From: Acidianus hospitalis
GTDB lineage: Archaea > Thermoproteota > Thermoprotei_A > Sulfolobales > Sulfolobaceae
Direction: 5' to 3'
Length of the DNA stretch: 12,843 nucleotides
NCBI GenBank assembly: GCA_046533895.1
Contig: JAWDOK010000026.1
Span: 1-12,843, forward strand
The position numbers and the translations under genes are program-made. Below are positions 1-7,276 of the stretch, piece after piece (positions within the stretch are counted from its first letter, which is position 1; the number at the start of each line of letters is the position of its first letter). The notes beneath the pieces were generated by a model that was not told the DNA's origin, did no database searches, and saw nothing but the letters and a program-made list of their open reading frames with translations.

Positions 1-237
1 AGAAAACCAGAAGAAGTAATAGCTTTCTCACTAAATGATTTAAGTGAGGCATTTAAGTTAGGATTTGAACTGGGTAATATGCACATGAGAGTTATGCTGA
101 GGAATAATGAAGTAATTATTCCCACCGATATGGGCAAAGAATTATTACTGGAGAAGTTGAAAGAGTATAAACCTTATACAAAAAAGGAGGTATTCATTCC
201 TAACTTAGAACCTACGGTGGTGATGATAAATTTTTAA
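1..237 (+). CDS. ureE: Urease accessory protein UreE, C-terminal part (5' end outside window)
   Basis: Frame 1 is open from the first base and ends at TAA 235-237, giving the last 78 residues. UreE is the nickel metallochaperone that passes Ni2+ to the UreD-UreF-UreG complex activating urease in the cytoplasm. The fragment carries the C-terminal-domain signature LGNMHM near residues 24-29, matching the family's LGN-x-H motif with its metal-binding histidine, followed by the typical stretch of short strands and an acidic 'D-MGKELL' helix. There is no histidine-rich tail, unlike many bacterial UreE. It is followed directly by ureF, with which it overlaps or joins (see ureF), then ureG and ureD, so it belongs to a urease operon whose structural genes are probably upstream. 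The call rests on the partial motif and the firm context. Confidence 0.85.
   Translation, partial: RKPEEVIAFSLNDLSEAFKLGFELGNMHMRVMLRNNEVIIPTDMGKELLLEKLKEYKPYTKKEVFIPNLEPTVVMINF
219..223 (+). promoter_or_regulatory. Ribosome binding site GGTGA that bears on the ureF start
   Basis: GGTGA lies inside the ureE 3' end. It is 6 bases before an ATT codon at 230 and 21 bases before the first ordinary candidate start, TTG 245. Other internal genes in this window use the same motif at 5-6 bases, so the spacing favours initiation near 230 over 245. Confidence 0.5.
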
Positions 238-811
238 GTTTCAGTTGTTTGATAGTGCATTCCCTATAGGGTCTTTTAATTATTCTTCTGCAGTTGAAGA
301 AGCTTATGCTAGAGGAATTAATGTAATAGAATTCATTAAAGCCGTGTACAAGAATGTCATTATTAGAGGAGACTTAGTAATGGCAAAATTAGCTTTCACT
401 AATCCTGAGCAAGCTGATAAAATCCTTTACGCCTCAAAGGTTACTAAGGAATTAAGAGAAATGTCGGTAAACATGGGTAGGTCAATAGTCTACTTAAATT
501 TATGTGAAGAAAAATTCTTTGAAAAAGTTAAAAAAGGCGAATCTCCTGGAACATATCCAGTAGTAATGGCTAGATTATGTAAGTGTTTAAAAATTGATGA
601 AAAGGACTGCTTAGAAGGTATTGCTTACAGTGAACTTTCTCAAATGGTTTTTTCTGCAATTAGATTAGGAGCAATAGACTTCATTCAAGGGCAGAAGTTA
701 ATGTTAGAATTATCTTATGAAGAGGAGAGTGAATTTGAACCTTTTAACCCCTTACAGGATATTCTGTCTAAGCTTCATGAAAATAGAGAACCAAAGGTGT
801 TCATGTCATGA
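230..811 (+). CDS. ureF: Urease accessory protein UreF
   Basis: UreF binds UreD and UreG and acts as the scaffold (and GTPase gate) of the urease nickel-insertion complex. The N-terminal signature QLFDSAFPIGSF matches the family's 'QL-DSA-PIG-F-S' block, and the C-terminus ends HENREPKVFMS, matching the conserved '(H/R)E..Y.RLF-S' tail. From position 230 the length is 193 residues, slightly short for the family. The start is odd: a TAA at 227-229 closes the frame upstream, no ATG or GTG exists between it and the conserved block, and TTG 245 would itself encode the conserved Leu and remove the residues before it. I chose ATT 230 because GGTGA is placed correctly for it. TTG 245 is the conservative alternative, and a frameshift link to ureE is another. 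The stop overlaps the ureG start (ATGA). The family is secure; the start is not. Confidence 0.9.
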   Translation: MFKFQLFDSAFPIGSFNYSSAVEEAYARGINVIEFIKAVYKNVIIRGDLVMAKLAFTNPEQADKILYASKVTKELREMSVNMGRSIVYLNLCEEKFFEKVKKGESPGTYPVVMARLCKCLKIDEKDCLEGIAYSELSQMVFSAIRLGAIDFIQGQKLMLELSYEEESEFEPFNPLQDILSKLHENREPKVFMS

Positions 812-1437
812 TTAAGATAGGTATTTTAGGACCAGTAGGCTCTGGTAAAACTAGCTTAATAGAATTTTTAGCTAAAGAATTCACTAAAAGAGGTCTCAAA
901 GTTGGAATAATAACTAATGACGTTGTTTCAAATGCTGATGCAATGAGAGTATACGAGGATTTAGTTGTTAAGGAGAAAATAATACCTAAAGAAAATTTAG
1001 TTGGAATAGTAACTGGAGGTTGTCCTCATACAGCAATAAGGGAAGACCCTTCACTTAACTTGAGGGCTATAGATAATTTAATTAAAAAATCAGGAGACTT
1101 AGACGTAGTTCTAATAGAAAGCGGCGGAGATAATGTTATGAGTACTTTCAGCCCTCTTTTAGCAGACTACACTATTTACGTTCTTGATACTTCCGCAGGA
1201 GATAAATATCCAGGGAAAGGAGGGCTAGGAATTTCAGAAAGCGACCTGCTAGTTGTTAATAAAATTGATTTAGCTCCATATGTAAATGCTAATCTGGATA
1301 AAATGAGGAAAGATGCGGAAATTGTTAGGAAAGGGAAGCCAACTGTTTTCGTAAGCCTTAAGACAGGAGAAGGCTTGCAAGAATTAATGGAGATATTAAT
1401 GGAGGATTTGAAAGTTGTTGGGCTACTTGGAAGTTAA
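808..1437 (+). CDS. ureG: Urease accessory GTPase UreG
   Basis: UreG is the SIMIBI-class GTPase that carries nickel and drives its insertion into apo-urease together with UreE, UreF and UreD. The 209 residues match the usual length of about 200. Visible motifs are the P-loop GPVGSGKT (8-15), the metal-binding Cys-Pro-His in TGGCPHTAIRED (72-74), ESGGDN (104-109) and the guanine-specificity motif NKID (151-154). There is no histidine-rich N-terminal extension. The ATG at 808 overlaps the ureF stop by four bases and has GGTG 8 bases upstream (796-799). Its 3' end overlaps ureD by 23 bases, so translation of the accessory genes is probably coupled. Confidence 0.96.
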   Translation: MIKIGILGPVGSGKTSLIEFLAKEFTKRGLKVGIITNDVVSNADAMRVYEDLVVKEKIIPKENLVGIVTGGCPHTAIREDPSLNLRAIDNLIKKSGDLDVVLIESGGDNVMSTFSPLLADYTIYVLDTSAGDKYPGKGGLGISESDLLVVNKIDLAPYVNANLDKMRKDAEIVRKGKPTVFVSLKTGEGLQELMEILMEDLKVVGLLGS

Positions 1438-2011
1438 TGGAGGAATATACAGAAAAGGATCTTTAAATGCTTACAGGGTGGGAAAAACAATAATTTTAGC
1501 AAATCCTTCAGAAGTTTTGGCCCATGATGATGAAATATTCATAAAAATAATAGCTAGGAATAATGAAATAATAACAGACCAAGGATATACTAAAATACTT
1601 TCAAATAGCAGTGTTAAAATAAATGTTGAAGTTGAGGGAAATTTTTCTTACATTCCTCATCCAACACTATTTTATAATGGGGCTAATGCAGAAATTCATA
1701 GTAAATTCAAAGTTGATAATGAGGCATTAATTGTTGAAGTATTTACTTTAGGTAGAGAAGGTCACGGAGAAGTATTTAATAAAGGGAAAATAAAGGCTAT
1801 TACTGAAATATATAGCAAGGGAGAGTTATTAGTATACGACGTTTTTAGAGTAAATAACGACGATTATCTAAACCCTTACGTCATGGGGAATAATTCATTA
1901 TTAAATATATACACTGTACATGGGAGAGAATTTAACGTCGAAAGGAAAATATCGAACTCAAAGGACGTATACCTTGAGGTTAAAAAATACTTAGATTATT
2001 ATTGGTGGTAA
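1415..2011 (+). CDS. ureD: Urease accessory protein UreD/UreH, compact form
   Basis: UreD (UreH) binds urease apoprotein and forms the route through which UreF/UreG deliver nickel. Family features are the opening GYLEVNGG, the block IITDQGYTKIL (about 52-62), PHPTLFYNGANAEIH (81-95) and the signature GREGHGEVF (113-121). At 198 residues it is clearly shorter than the roughly 260-280 of bacterial UreD, with the loss mainly at the C-terminus. The frame opens inside ureG. TTG 1415 is chosen because GGAGGA (1401-1406) lies 8 bases upstream; TTG 1418 and TTG 1427 are alternatives, and no ATG fits. It is the last gene of the operon and converges on the permease gene 24 bases away. Confidence 0.85.
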   Translation: MLGYLEVNGGIYRKGSLNAYRVGKTIILANPSEVLAHDDEIFIKIIARNNEIITDQGYTKILSNSSVKINVEVEGNFSYIPHPTLFYNGANAEIHSKFKVDNEALIVEVFTLGREGHGEVFNKGKIKAITEIYSKGELLVYDVFRVNNDDYLNPYVMGNNSLLNIYTVHGREFNVERKISNSKDVYLEVKKYLDYYWW

Positions 2012-2035
2012 CATTATCTTACAGAATTCCTCTAA

Positions 2036-3577
2036 TTATTCTGGTGGAATTTCTCTAAATATCATATCCAGATCAACACCTTGTTTTCTTCTTATATATT
2101 TCGAAATGTAGAACAATGCAAAAAGGAATGCTATAGTGCCAGCTAATAAAGTATAACCTAGTGTAGTATTAGCTCCCAACGCTGGTACTGTTAAATATTG
2201 ATAAAGCGTGAAGATTAAGTACGGAATTGTTATACCAGCAATTATTTTAGCAATCTTATCTCCTTTCCTCACTACTGCTAAAGACACTACGGTCATTGGG
2301 AATAATAAAAGCAAAGCGGTTGCTACACTAGATAATACAAAGGCAAAGGCAGAAGTAACTGGTAAAGAAAACACTATCAAGCCTGCAAGTCCTGTTGCAG
2401 TTGATATTCCTATAGCTTTCATTGGAACGTGTAATTTTTCATTGACATCTGCTACAAAATCTGGTAAAATCCTATCTATCGCATAAGATAATAAAAGCCT
2501 ACTACCTACAAATGACGCTGCTGCTAAATACATCAAGAGCTGAAGTATGCTCGCTATTGTGAATAAAGCTCCTAGGTAAACGTTACCACTGGCTATTCCT
2601 TCAAGTAAATCTAGATAAGGAGTTGGGGCAGAGATTTGTCCTGCTACTGACAGCGATAAAAACTTAGATATAAACGAATATCCCCATTGGGAGTATTCTA
2701 AGACTGTAGCTAAAGTCATTAAAACTGCACTAATTACTAAAGTGGCCATTATACTTATTGATAAGCTCCTTTTAACATTCTTTACCTCTCCAGCTATATA
2801 AACTGTATTTATTATATAAGAGAACGCAACAACGTAAACCGGATTCAATGATAATGAATTTATGAATGAATTATAGGAAGGAACTGTAATGTTTGCAGAA
2901 TTTATTTCGCTTACTGATGTATTATATTCTGCGAGAAAGGAATTTAATCTACTTAAAGCAACATTACTTGGCACAGTAATCTCAATTATTATCATTAATA
3001 TAGCAACTATAAACACTAAGGGTATTATTATACTTTGAAGTGCTCTATAAACCTTGTTTCCGAATATGAGTAAAATTCCCATTATTATGATCTCTATAGC
3101 ACCTATTCCCATTATTAAATAAGTATTTGATGAAATTGTGTCTGCAATATTTATAAGACTCATATTTCCTGAGTAAAATCCAATAATATCGAGCAAAGGT
3201 ATTAATCCGAAGGTCTGTAAAGTTATTCCGGTAATTCCCATGAACATGAATACTGTAGCAGCATAATATCCAGCATTTCCTACAAATCCTAAAGCTGGAT
3301 GAAAATACCTGCTGACGTAAATGTAGTCTGCAGCAGTTCTAGGAACTTTTGTACCTATATAGGAGAACGTATATCCTACCAAGAAAAATCCTATTAAAGG
3401 TAAGATAACTCCTATTAAGGGATTACCTCCAACTAGCGGTGAGGTCGAAGAAATATAATATGTTGAGAATAATAAGCCCAGTAATGCAACATTAAACCAT
3501 AATGAGTCTAATATTCCAAATTCTCTAACTAAGCCAGAAGATTCTCTGACGAAGGGAGATTTTGTAGATTTTGCCAT
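2036..3577 (-). CDS. APC-family amino acid/polyamine permease (paralogue 1)
   Basis: An integral membrane transporter of the amino acid-polyamine-organocation superfamily, expected to import an amino acid or amine by proton coupling. The protein is almost entirely hydrophobic with about twelve predicted membrane segments. A central polar loop rich in Asn/Ser (about residues 205-240) probably faces outside. The cytoplasmic N-terminus carries SPFVRESSGLVRE and the C-terminus ends VDLDMIFREIPPE. Both ends, and the internal block 'R.L.....DR.LP..ADVN.K.HVP.KA', recur in the second permease (10290-11885). I use ATG 3577 (513 residues) rather than the more distal TTG 3589 because a TATA box sits 26 bases before this ATG, which fits a leaderless transcript. 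It converges on the urease genes and diverges from the MFS gene. The substrate cannot be read from sequence; the context suggests a nitrogen-rich compound. Confidence 0.88.
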   Translation of the reverse strand: MAKSTKSPFVRESSGLVREFGILDSLWFNVALLGLLFSTYYISSTSPLVGGNPLIGVILPLIGFFLVGYTFSYIGTKVPRTAADYIYVSRYFHPALGFVGNAGYYAATVFMFMGITGITLQTFGLIPLLDIIGFYSGNMSLINIADTISSNTYLIMGIGAIEIIIMGILLIFGNKVYRALQSIIIPLVFIVAILMIIIEITVPSNVALSRLNSFLAEYNTSVSEINSANITVPSYNSFINSLSLNPVYVVAFSYIINTVYIAGEVKNVKRSLSISIMATLVISAVLMTLATVLEYSQWGYSFISKFLSLSVAGQISAPTPYLDLLEGIASGNVYLGALFTIASILQLLMYLAAASFVGSRLLLSYAIDRILPDFVADVNEKLHVPMKAIGISTATGLAGLIVFSLPVTSAFAFVLSSVATALLLLFPMTVVSLAVVRKGDKIAKIIAGITIPYLIFTLYQYLTVPALGANTTLGYTLLAGTIAFLFALFYISKYIRRKQGVDLDMIFREIPPE

Positions 3578-3597
3578 AAGATGAATCAAAAGTTTAT

Positions 3598-3607
3598 GTA
3601 TATAAAC
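3598..3607 (-). promoter_or_regulatory. TATA box for the first APC permease
   Basis: On the minus strand the sequence reads GTTTATATAC, centred about 26 bases before ATG 3577. This is the archaeal TATA-to-start distance for a leaderless mRNA. No ribosome binding site lies in front of the ATG. Confidence 0.5.
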
Positions 3608-3635
3608 ATTGCGTATAATATAATTGACAATATAA

Positions 3636-3651
3636 AATAAAAATTTTTATT
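3636..3651. repeat. 16-bp perfect AT palindrome between divergent transporter genes
   Basis: AATAAAAATTTTTATT is an exact palindrome of 16 bases, about 30-45 bases upstream of the permease TATA box and 41-56 bases upstream of the MFS one. It could be an operator shared by the two divergent promoters. In such AT-rich DNA a chance palindrome of A and T runs is also plausible. Confidence 0.3.
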
Positions 3652-3691
3652 AAGTCTGAAAAATGCTCTGTACTATAAGACTATAAGCTTA

Positions 3692-3698
3692 TTTATAA
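3692..3698 (+). promoter_or_regulatory. Candidate TATA box for the MFS transporter
   Basis: TTTATAA lies 19-25 bases before ATG 3717, within the wider TA-rich stretch GCTTATTTATAAC. The distance is a little short but compatible with a leaderless or nearly leaderless transcript. No GGTGA-type site precedes the ATG. Confidence 0.35.
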
Positions 3699-3716
3699 CT
3701 TTTATTAGCTTAGTAT

Positions 3717-4955
3717 ATGAAATCCGCAACAGTCTTTGCTTCAATGATCGGAACCATAATTGAGTGGTATGACATATTCATCTTCGGTACTGGAGCTTAC
3801 TATATTTCAGTAGAGTTATTTCCTCCAACCAATCCTACAGTGGCTTTGCTTAATACTTTCCTAGTTTTTGCCCTTGGATTCTTAACTAGACCTTTAGGTG
3901 CATTAGTTTTCGGACATTTCGGAGATAAGATAGGAAGAAAAGAAATGCTAATAATAACCTTAACATCTTCTGGTATAGCGAGCGGTTTAGTAGGAGTTTT
4001 GCCTACATATGCACAAGTAGGTTTGCTCACTGTTTTTCTCCTTGTAATACTGAGACTAATATTGGGTTTTGGATTAGGCGGTGAATGGGGTGGTGCGGTA
4101 TTATTAATGGTAGAAAATACAGAAAATAAGAGGGGCTTCTGGGTGTCGTTCGTCCAATCGACTGTAGGTATAGCGTTAATTCTAGGCAGTTTAGTGTTCT
4201 TAATCTTATCATCATTTACTTCATCATCATTCATGTTAAGCATTGGATGGAGAATTCCTTTCCTGTTATCTTTTATATTAACTATAATAGGCCTCTTAAT
4301 AAGGCTAAGAGTTGAGGAAACTAAGGCTTTTGAAAAGGCAAAAGAAGAGAATAAAATTCTAGAAACTCCGTCCAAGGAACTTTTTAAGAGGAACTGGAAG
4401 GAGGTATTATTTGGCACTTTACTAGCTGGCTCATTAGGGACTATATTTTACGTCGGAGCTATATTAGTGCCAGCTGTAATGGAGAGTCTGAAAATATTGC
4501 CGCTACAACTAGGTTTCTTAGCAACATTATTAATGGGCTTAATGGACTCAATATTTGTGTTTGTAGGAGGAATATTATCTGATAAGTTGGGAAGAAAAAT
4601 TCTATTATTAATATCCAATGTTCTAGGTTTAATTTTATTATATCCCTCATTTTATATTTCAAATGACTTAGTAATAGTAGCTTTAATTGCAACTTATGGT
4701 ATAGCTCACGGACTAGGATATTCCCCTCTGGCAGCGTTAATTTCGGAGATCTTTCCTACTAACGTTAGGTATAGTGGGTCTTCTTCAGCTTATCAGTTTG
4801 GGAATTCGTTCATAGGTGGACCAGCTAGCTATGTTTCAGATTTTTTAGGTAGTGTAAGCTATGCATTGTATCCTATTTTTGCAGTAATAATAATATTAAT
4901 CTCTATAGCATCATTATATAAAATCAAAGAAACGAAGGAGGTTAAGATAACATAA
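3717..4955 (+). CDS. MFS transporter, metabolite:H+ symporter (MHS) type
   Basis: A 412-residue, about 12-segment secondary transporter of the major facilitator superfamily. The opening ASMIGTIIEWYDIFIFGTGA is the hallmark of the MHS subfamily (relatives of shikimate, 2-oxoglutarate and proline/betaine permeases). Further support comes from motif A GHFGDKIGRK (66-75), its second-half copy GGILSDKLGRK (284-294), LGFGLGGEWGGA (116-127) and the late block LISEIFPTNVRYSG (341-354). A charged central loop spans about 200-228. The start at ATG 3717 puts the conserved block at residue 8, as is usual. It lies 30 bases upstream of the class III aminotransferase on the same strand and may import or export the acid that enzyme uses or makes. 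The actual substrate is unknown. Confidence 0.9.
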   Translation: MKSATVFASMIGTIIEWYDIFIFGTGAYYISVELFPPTNPTVALLNTFLVFALGFLTRPLGALVFGHFGDKIGRKEMLIITLTSSGIASGLVGVLPTYAQVGLLTVFLLVILRLILGFGLGGEWGGAVLLMVENTENKRGFWVSFVQSTVGIALILGSLVFLILSSFTSSSFMLSIGWRIPFLLSFILTIIGLLIRLRVEETKAFEKAKEENKILETPSKELFKRNWKEVLFGTLLAGSLGTIFYVGAILVPAVMESLKILPLQLGFLATLLMGLMDSIFVFVGGILSDKLGRKILLLISNVLGLILLYPSFYISNDLVIVALIATYGIAHGLGYSPLAALISEIFPTNVRYSGSSSAYQFGNSFIGGPASYVSDFLGSVSYALYPIFAVIIILISIASLYKIKETKEVKIT

Positions 4956-4956
4956 G

Positions 4957-4968
4957 TTTTTTAATTTA
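4957..4968 (+). promoter_or_regulatory. T-rich gap: candidate TATA box for the aminotransferase and possible MFS terminator
   Basis: The 30-base gap begins TTTTTTAATTTA directly after the MFS stop. The element centres about 24 bases before ATG 4986, which has no ribosome binding site, so the aminotransferase may have its own leaderless promoter. The run of six T could equally end part of the upstream transcript. Read-through is not excluded. Confidence 0.35.
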
Positions 4969-4985
4969 TCCAGTTAACTCCTCAC

Positions 4986-6296
4986 ATGGAAAATTTAGAC
5001 GGTAGTATTTTAGACGCCCCCAAGATAAAAGTTACTCCTCCGGGACCTAAATCTAGAGAAATACTAAAAATCCAGGAAGAAATGGAAACTTCAGCACTAA
5101 ACTATCCTAAATATTTTAATATAGCTATAAAAGAAGCTAGAGGTTCCACAATTATCGACGTCGATGATAATGTTTACATTGACTGGTTTGCAGGCGTTGC
5201 TGTTGTTAATTTAGGACATAGAAATCCAGAAATAGTTAAAGCCTTGAAAGAGCAGATAGAAAAGTTCTGGCATTATATGGAAATTCCCTCAGAAATCAGA
5301 GTCGATTTTCTAAAAGAAATAAGAGAAACATTCAATTTTGACTCTAAAATCCTTTTTACAACAACTGGTGCAGATGCAGTGGAAGCTTCTGTCAAAATAG
5401 CTAGGTGGAATACGGGAAAAAGGTTTATCCTATCCTTTGACAATGCATATCATGGCATAACTGCAGGTACTTTAGGATTTACTACTTTACCTTCAGCAAA
5501 AAAGTTTCAACCTTATTACGATAATAACGTTATAAGCGTTCCGTATCCTTATGAATATAGATGCCCATTTAAGGATTGCTTAAATGAAGTACTATCTTTA
5601 GTAGAATATGAAGTAAAAACTCATGAGGTAGCAGGAATTCTAGTTGAGCCAGTACAAGGTGAGGGAGGTTATATCGTACCTCCAAAAGGTTTTCTAAAAG
5701 GTTTGAGAGAAATTGCCGATAAATATAATTCATTATTAATAGTTGATGAAATTCAGAGCGGCGTTGGTAGAACTGGGAAGATGTGGGCCTACGAGTGGGA
5801 GGGAATAGTACCGGACATTGTAACAGTAGCTAAAGGTATAGGTGAGGGTATACCGATATCTTTAGTAGCTTATAGGAAAGATTTAGATAAGTTACCCCAA
5901 GCATTTCATTTAGGCACATACAGAGGTAATCCAATAGGCTTGGCCGTAGGTAAAGCTACTATAGATTACATTAAGAAATACGACATACTGAATAGAGTAG
6001 TATCTTTAGGAGAGTACGCAAAAAGGAAATTCAGCGAGATAATGGAAGACAACTATAGAGGATCCTTTGATGTTAGAGGACTAGGGTTCATGATAGGAAT
6101 AGAGTTTTCAGACGAGAAAAAGAATCCTATGAGCGAATTTGTAACAAAAATGATTAGGAACATGCTTAAGGAGGGAGTAATAATGTATAAGGCAGGAATA
6201 TATAATAACGTCCTGAGGTTTATGGCTCCTCTTACCATACCTAGAGAACTGCTAAGCAGAGGGTTAGAAATATTCGAGAAAGCGTTAAACATATGA
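4986..6296 (+). CDS. Class III PLP aminotransferase, GABA/omega-aminotransferase-like
   Basis: A fold-type I PLP enzyme that moves an amino group, typically the omega-amino group of GABA, ornithine or similar, to an oxo acid. Its 436 residues fit the family. Visible features are the N-terminal PPGPKSREIL (18-27), TTTGADAVEASVKIAR (125-140), AYHG (154-157), EPVQGEGGY (221-229), the cofactor Asp in LIVDEIQSGVGRTG (D254), the PLP lysine in TVAKGIGEGIP (K283) and GTYRGNP (310-316). GABA aminotransferase is the closest general match. Archaeal homologues of this shape also include ornithine aminotransferases and broad amino acid racemases, so the substrate is open. If the neighbouring ureohydrolase made GABA from 4-guanidinobutyrate, or if putrescine were degraded via GABA, this enzyme would yield succinate semialdehyde. 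That link is inference. It converges on the ureohydrolase. Confidence 0.88.
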   Translation: MENLDGSILDAPKIKVTPPGPKSREILKIQEEMETSALNYPKYFNIAIKEARGSTIIDVDDNVYIDWFAGVAVVNLGHRNPEIVKALKEQIEKFWHYMEIPSEIRVDFLKEIRETFNFDSKILFTTTGADAVEASVKIARWNTGKRFILSFDNAYHGITAGTLGFTTLPSAKKFQPYYDNNVISVPYPYEYRCPFKDCLNEVLSLVEYEVKTHEVAGILVEPVQGEGGYIVPPKGFLKGLREIADKYNSLLIVDEIQSGVGRTGKMWAYEWEGIVPDIVTVAKGIGEGIPISLVAYRKDLDKLPQAFHLGTYRGNPIGLAVGKATIDYIKKYDILNRVVSLGEYAKRKFSEIMEDNYRGSFDVRGLGFMIGIEFSDEKKNPMSEFVTKMIRNMLKEGVIMYKAGIYNNVLRFMAPLTIPRELLSRGLEIFEKALNI

Positions 6297-6336
6297 AGAA
6301 AAAGAAAAGAATAATTACCTTGTTCTTGATTGAAAT

Positions 6337-6355
6337 ATGGTAGAGTGCATACCAT
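6337..6355. terminator. Inverted repeat between convergent genes, possible terminator
   Basis: ATGGTA (6337-6342) and TACCAT (6350-6355) form a 6-bp stem with a 7-base loop in the 68-base gap between the converging aminotransferase and ureohydrolase genes. No strong T run follows it on either strand, and archaeal termination does not need hairpins, so this is only a candidate. Confidence 0.25.
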
Positions 6356-6364
6356 CAGAATTAG

Positions 6365-7264
6365 CTACATCTTTTTGGCTAAAACACTAGCTCCCTCGTA
6401 TAGGATATTTGCGGCAAGCATTGTAGTTATTTCACTTGTATCATAAGGAGGAGAGACTTCTACAACGTCAAATCCAACTATATCAAAATTAAAACTTCTT
6501 ACAATTTCTAAAATCTCAAAACTTGTCAATCCTCCAACTTCTGGAGTTCCCGTACCTGGTGCAAACGCTGGATCAACTACATCTATATCTATTGAAACGT
6601 ACGTTTTTCCAGAGGGAAGTTCTTTTTTAACCTCTTCAAGTTTGTATTTTAGATCCCTTATCGTGAAGCTCTTAATCCTTAGTCTCTTTGAATCTTCTAC
6701 ATCATCCCTTGAATAAAGCGACCCCCTAATACCCATTTGAACAACCTCGTTAAGTAAGCCTTCCTCTAGTGCTCTCCTAAGCCAAGTACCGTGAGTATAT
6801 TTCTTGCCCCAATAGGAGTCCCAAAAGTCATAATGTGAATCTAAGTGAACCAGGTTTACTTTACCATATTTTTTATGCATAGCCCTTAATATTGGAAGAG
6901 TTATAGAATGGTCTCCTCCTGCAATGAAAGGAACTATGTTGTGAATTTTATTCAGCTCTTCTTCTATTATTTTAAATGTATCATCAATATATCCAGGAAT
7001 TACATTTATATCACCTGCATCGCACATATTTAGTGTATCGAAAGGATATACGTCCAAGAACTGATTATATGGCCTTAATAATCTAGAACCCTGCCTAATC
7101 CCCATAGGGCCGAACCTGGCACCAGGTCTATAGGTTGTGGCGTCGTCGAATGGTATGCCAAGAAATACTGCTTTAACCTCACTTAAATCCTCGCACAGTG
7201 GCAATCTGGCAAAGGTTGAAACTTGAGTAAATCTTGGAGATTTAAGGGCGTCTATCTGTCTCAT
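6365..7264 (-). CDS. Ureohydrolase, agmatinase/guanidinobutyrase/arginase family
   Basis: A binuclear-metal (Mn or Ni) hydrolase that splits a guanidino group to release urea plus an amine. Its 299 residues match agmatinases. The metal and catalytic residues are all present: GGDHS (H119), D142-H144-D146 in HLDSHYD, D226 and D228 in SIDIDVVDPAFAPGTGTPEVGG, and E269 in VVEV. THGT (H158) matches the agmatinase active-site His. The usual DAH is DSH here (S143). ATG 7264 is preceded by AGTGA at 7271-7275, and the aminotransferase-like gene ends 12 bases upstream, so the two form an operon. Agmatine, aminopropylagmatine (polyamine biosynthesis), 4-guanidinobutyrate and arginine are all possible substrates. 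Urea from it could feed the urease whose accessory genes lie nearby. Confidence 0.9.
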   Translation of the reverse strand: MRQIDALKSPRFTQVSTFARLPLCEDLSEVKAVFLGIPFDDATTYRPGARFGPMGIRQGSRLLRPYNQFLDVYPFDTLNMCDAGDINVIPGYIDDTFKIIEEELNKIHNIVPFIAGGDHSITLPILRAMHKKYGKVNLVHLDSHYDFWDSYWGKKYTHGTWLRRALEEGLLNEVVQMGIRGSLYSRDDVEDSKRLRIKSFTIRDLKYKLEEVKKELPSGKTYVSIDIDVVDPAFAPGTGTPEVGGLTSFEILEIVRSFNFDIVGFDVVEVSPPYDTSEITTMLAANILYEGASVLAKKM

Positions 7265-7276
7265 TTATTATCACTA

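Noticed and set aside
2208..2486. A 92-codon plus-strand frame opposite the first permease gene
   Set aside because: The hydrophobic start followed by Lys/Thr-rich sequence mirrors the opposite strand of a permease; there is no independent support.
3800..4417. A 205-codon open frame on the minus strand inside the MFS gene
   Set aside because: It lies fully antisense to a well-supported transporter, its translation is a low-complexity Ser/Pro/Lys/Asn mix with no recognisable domain, and no promoter or ribosome binding site supports it.
6365..7264. Assignment as a nickel-dependent guanidine hydrolase
   Set aside because: Guanidine hydrolases that I know of are longer with an N-terminal extension; this protein has agmatinase length and the THGT motif, so guanidine is not the first choice.
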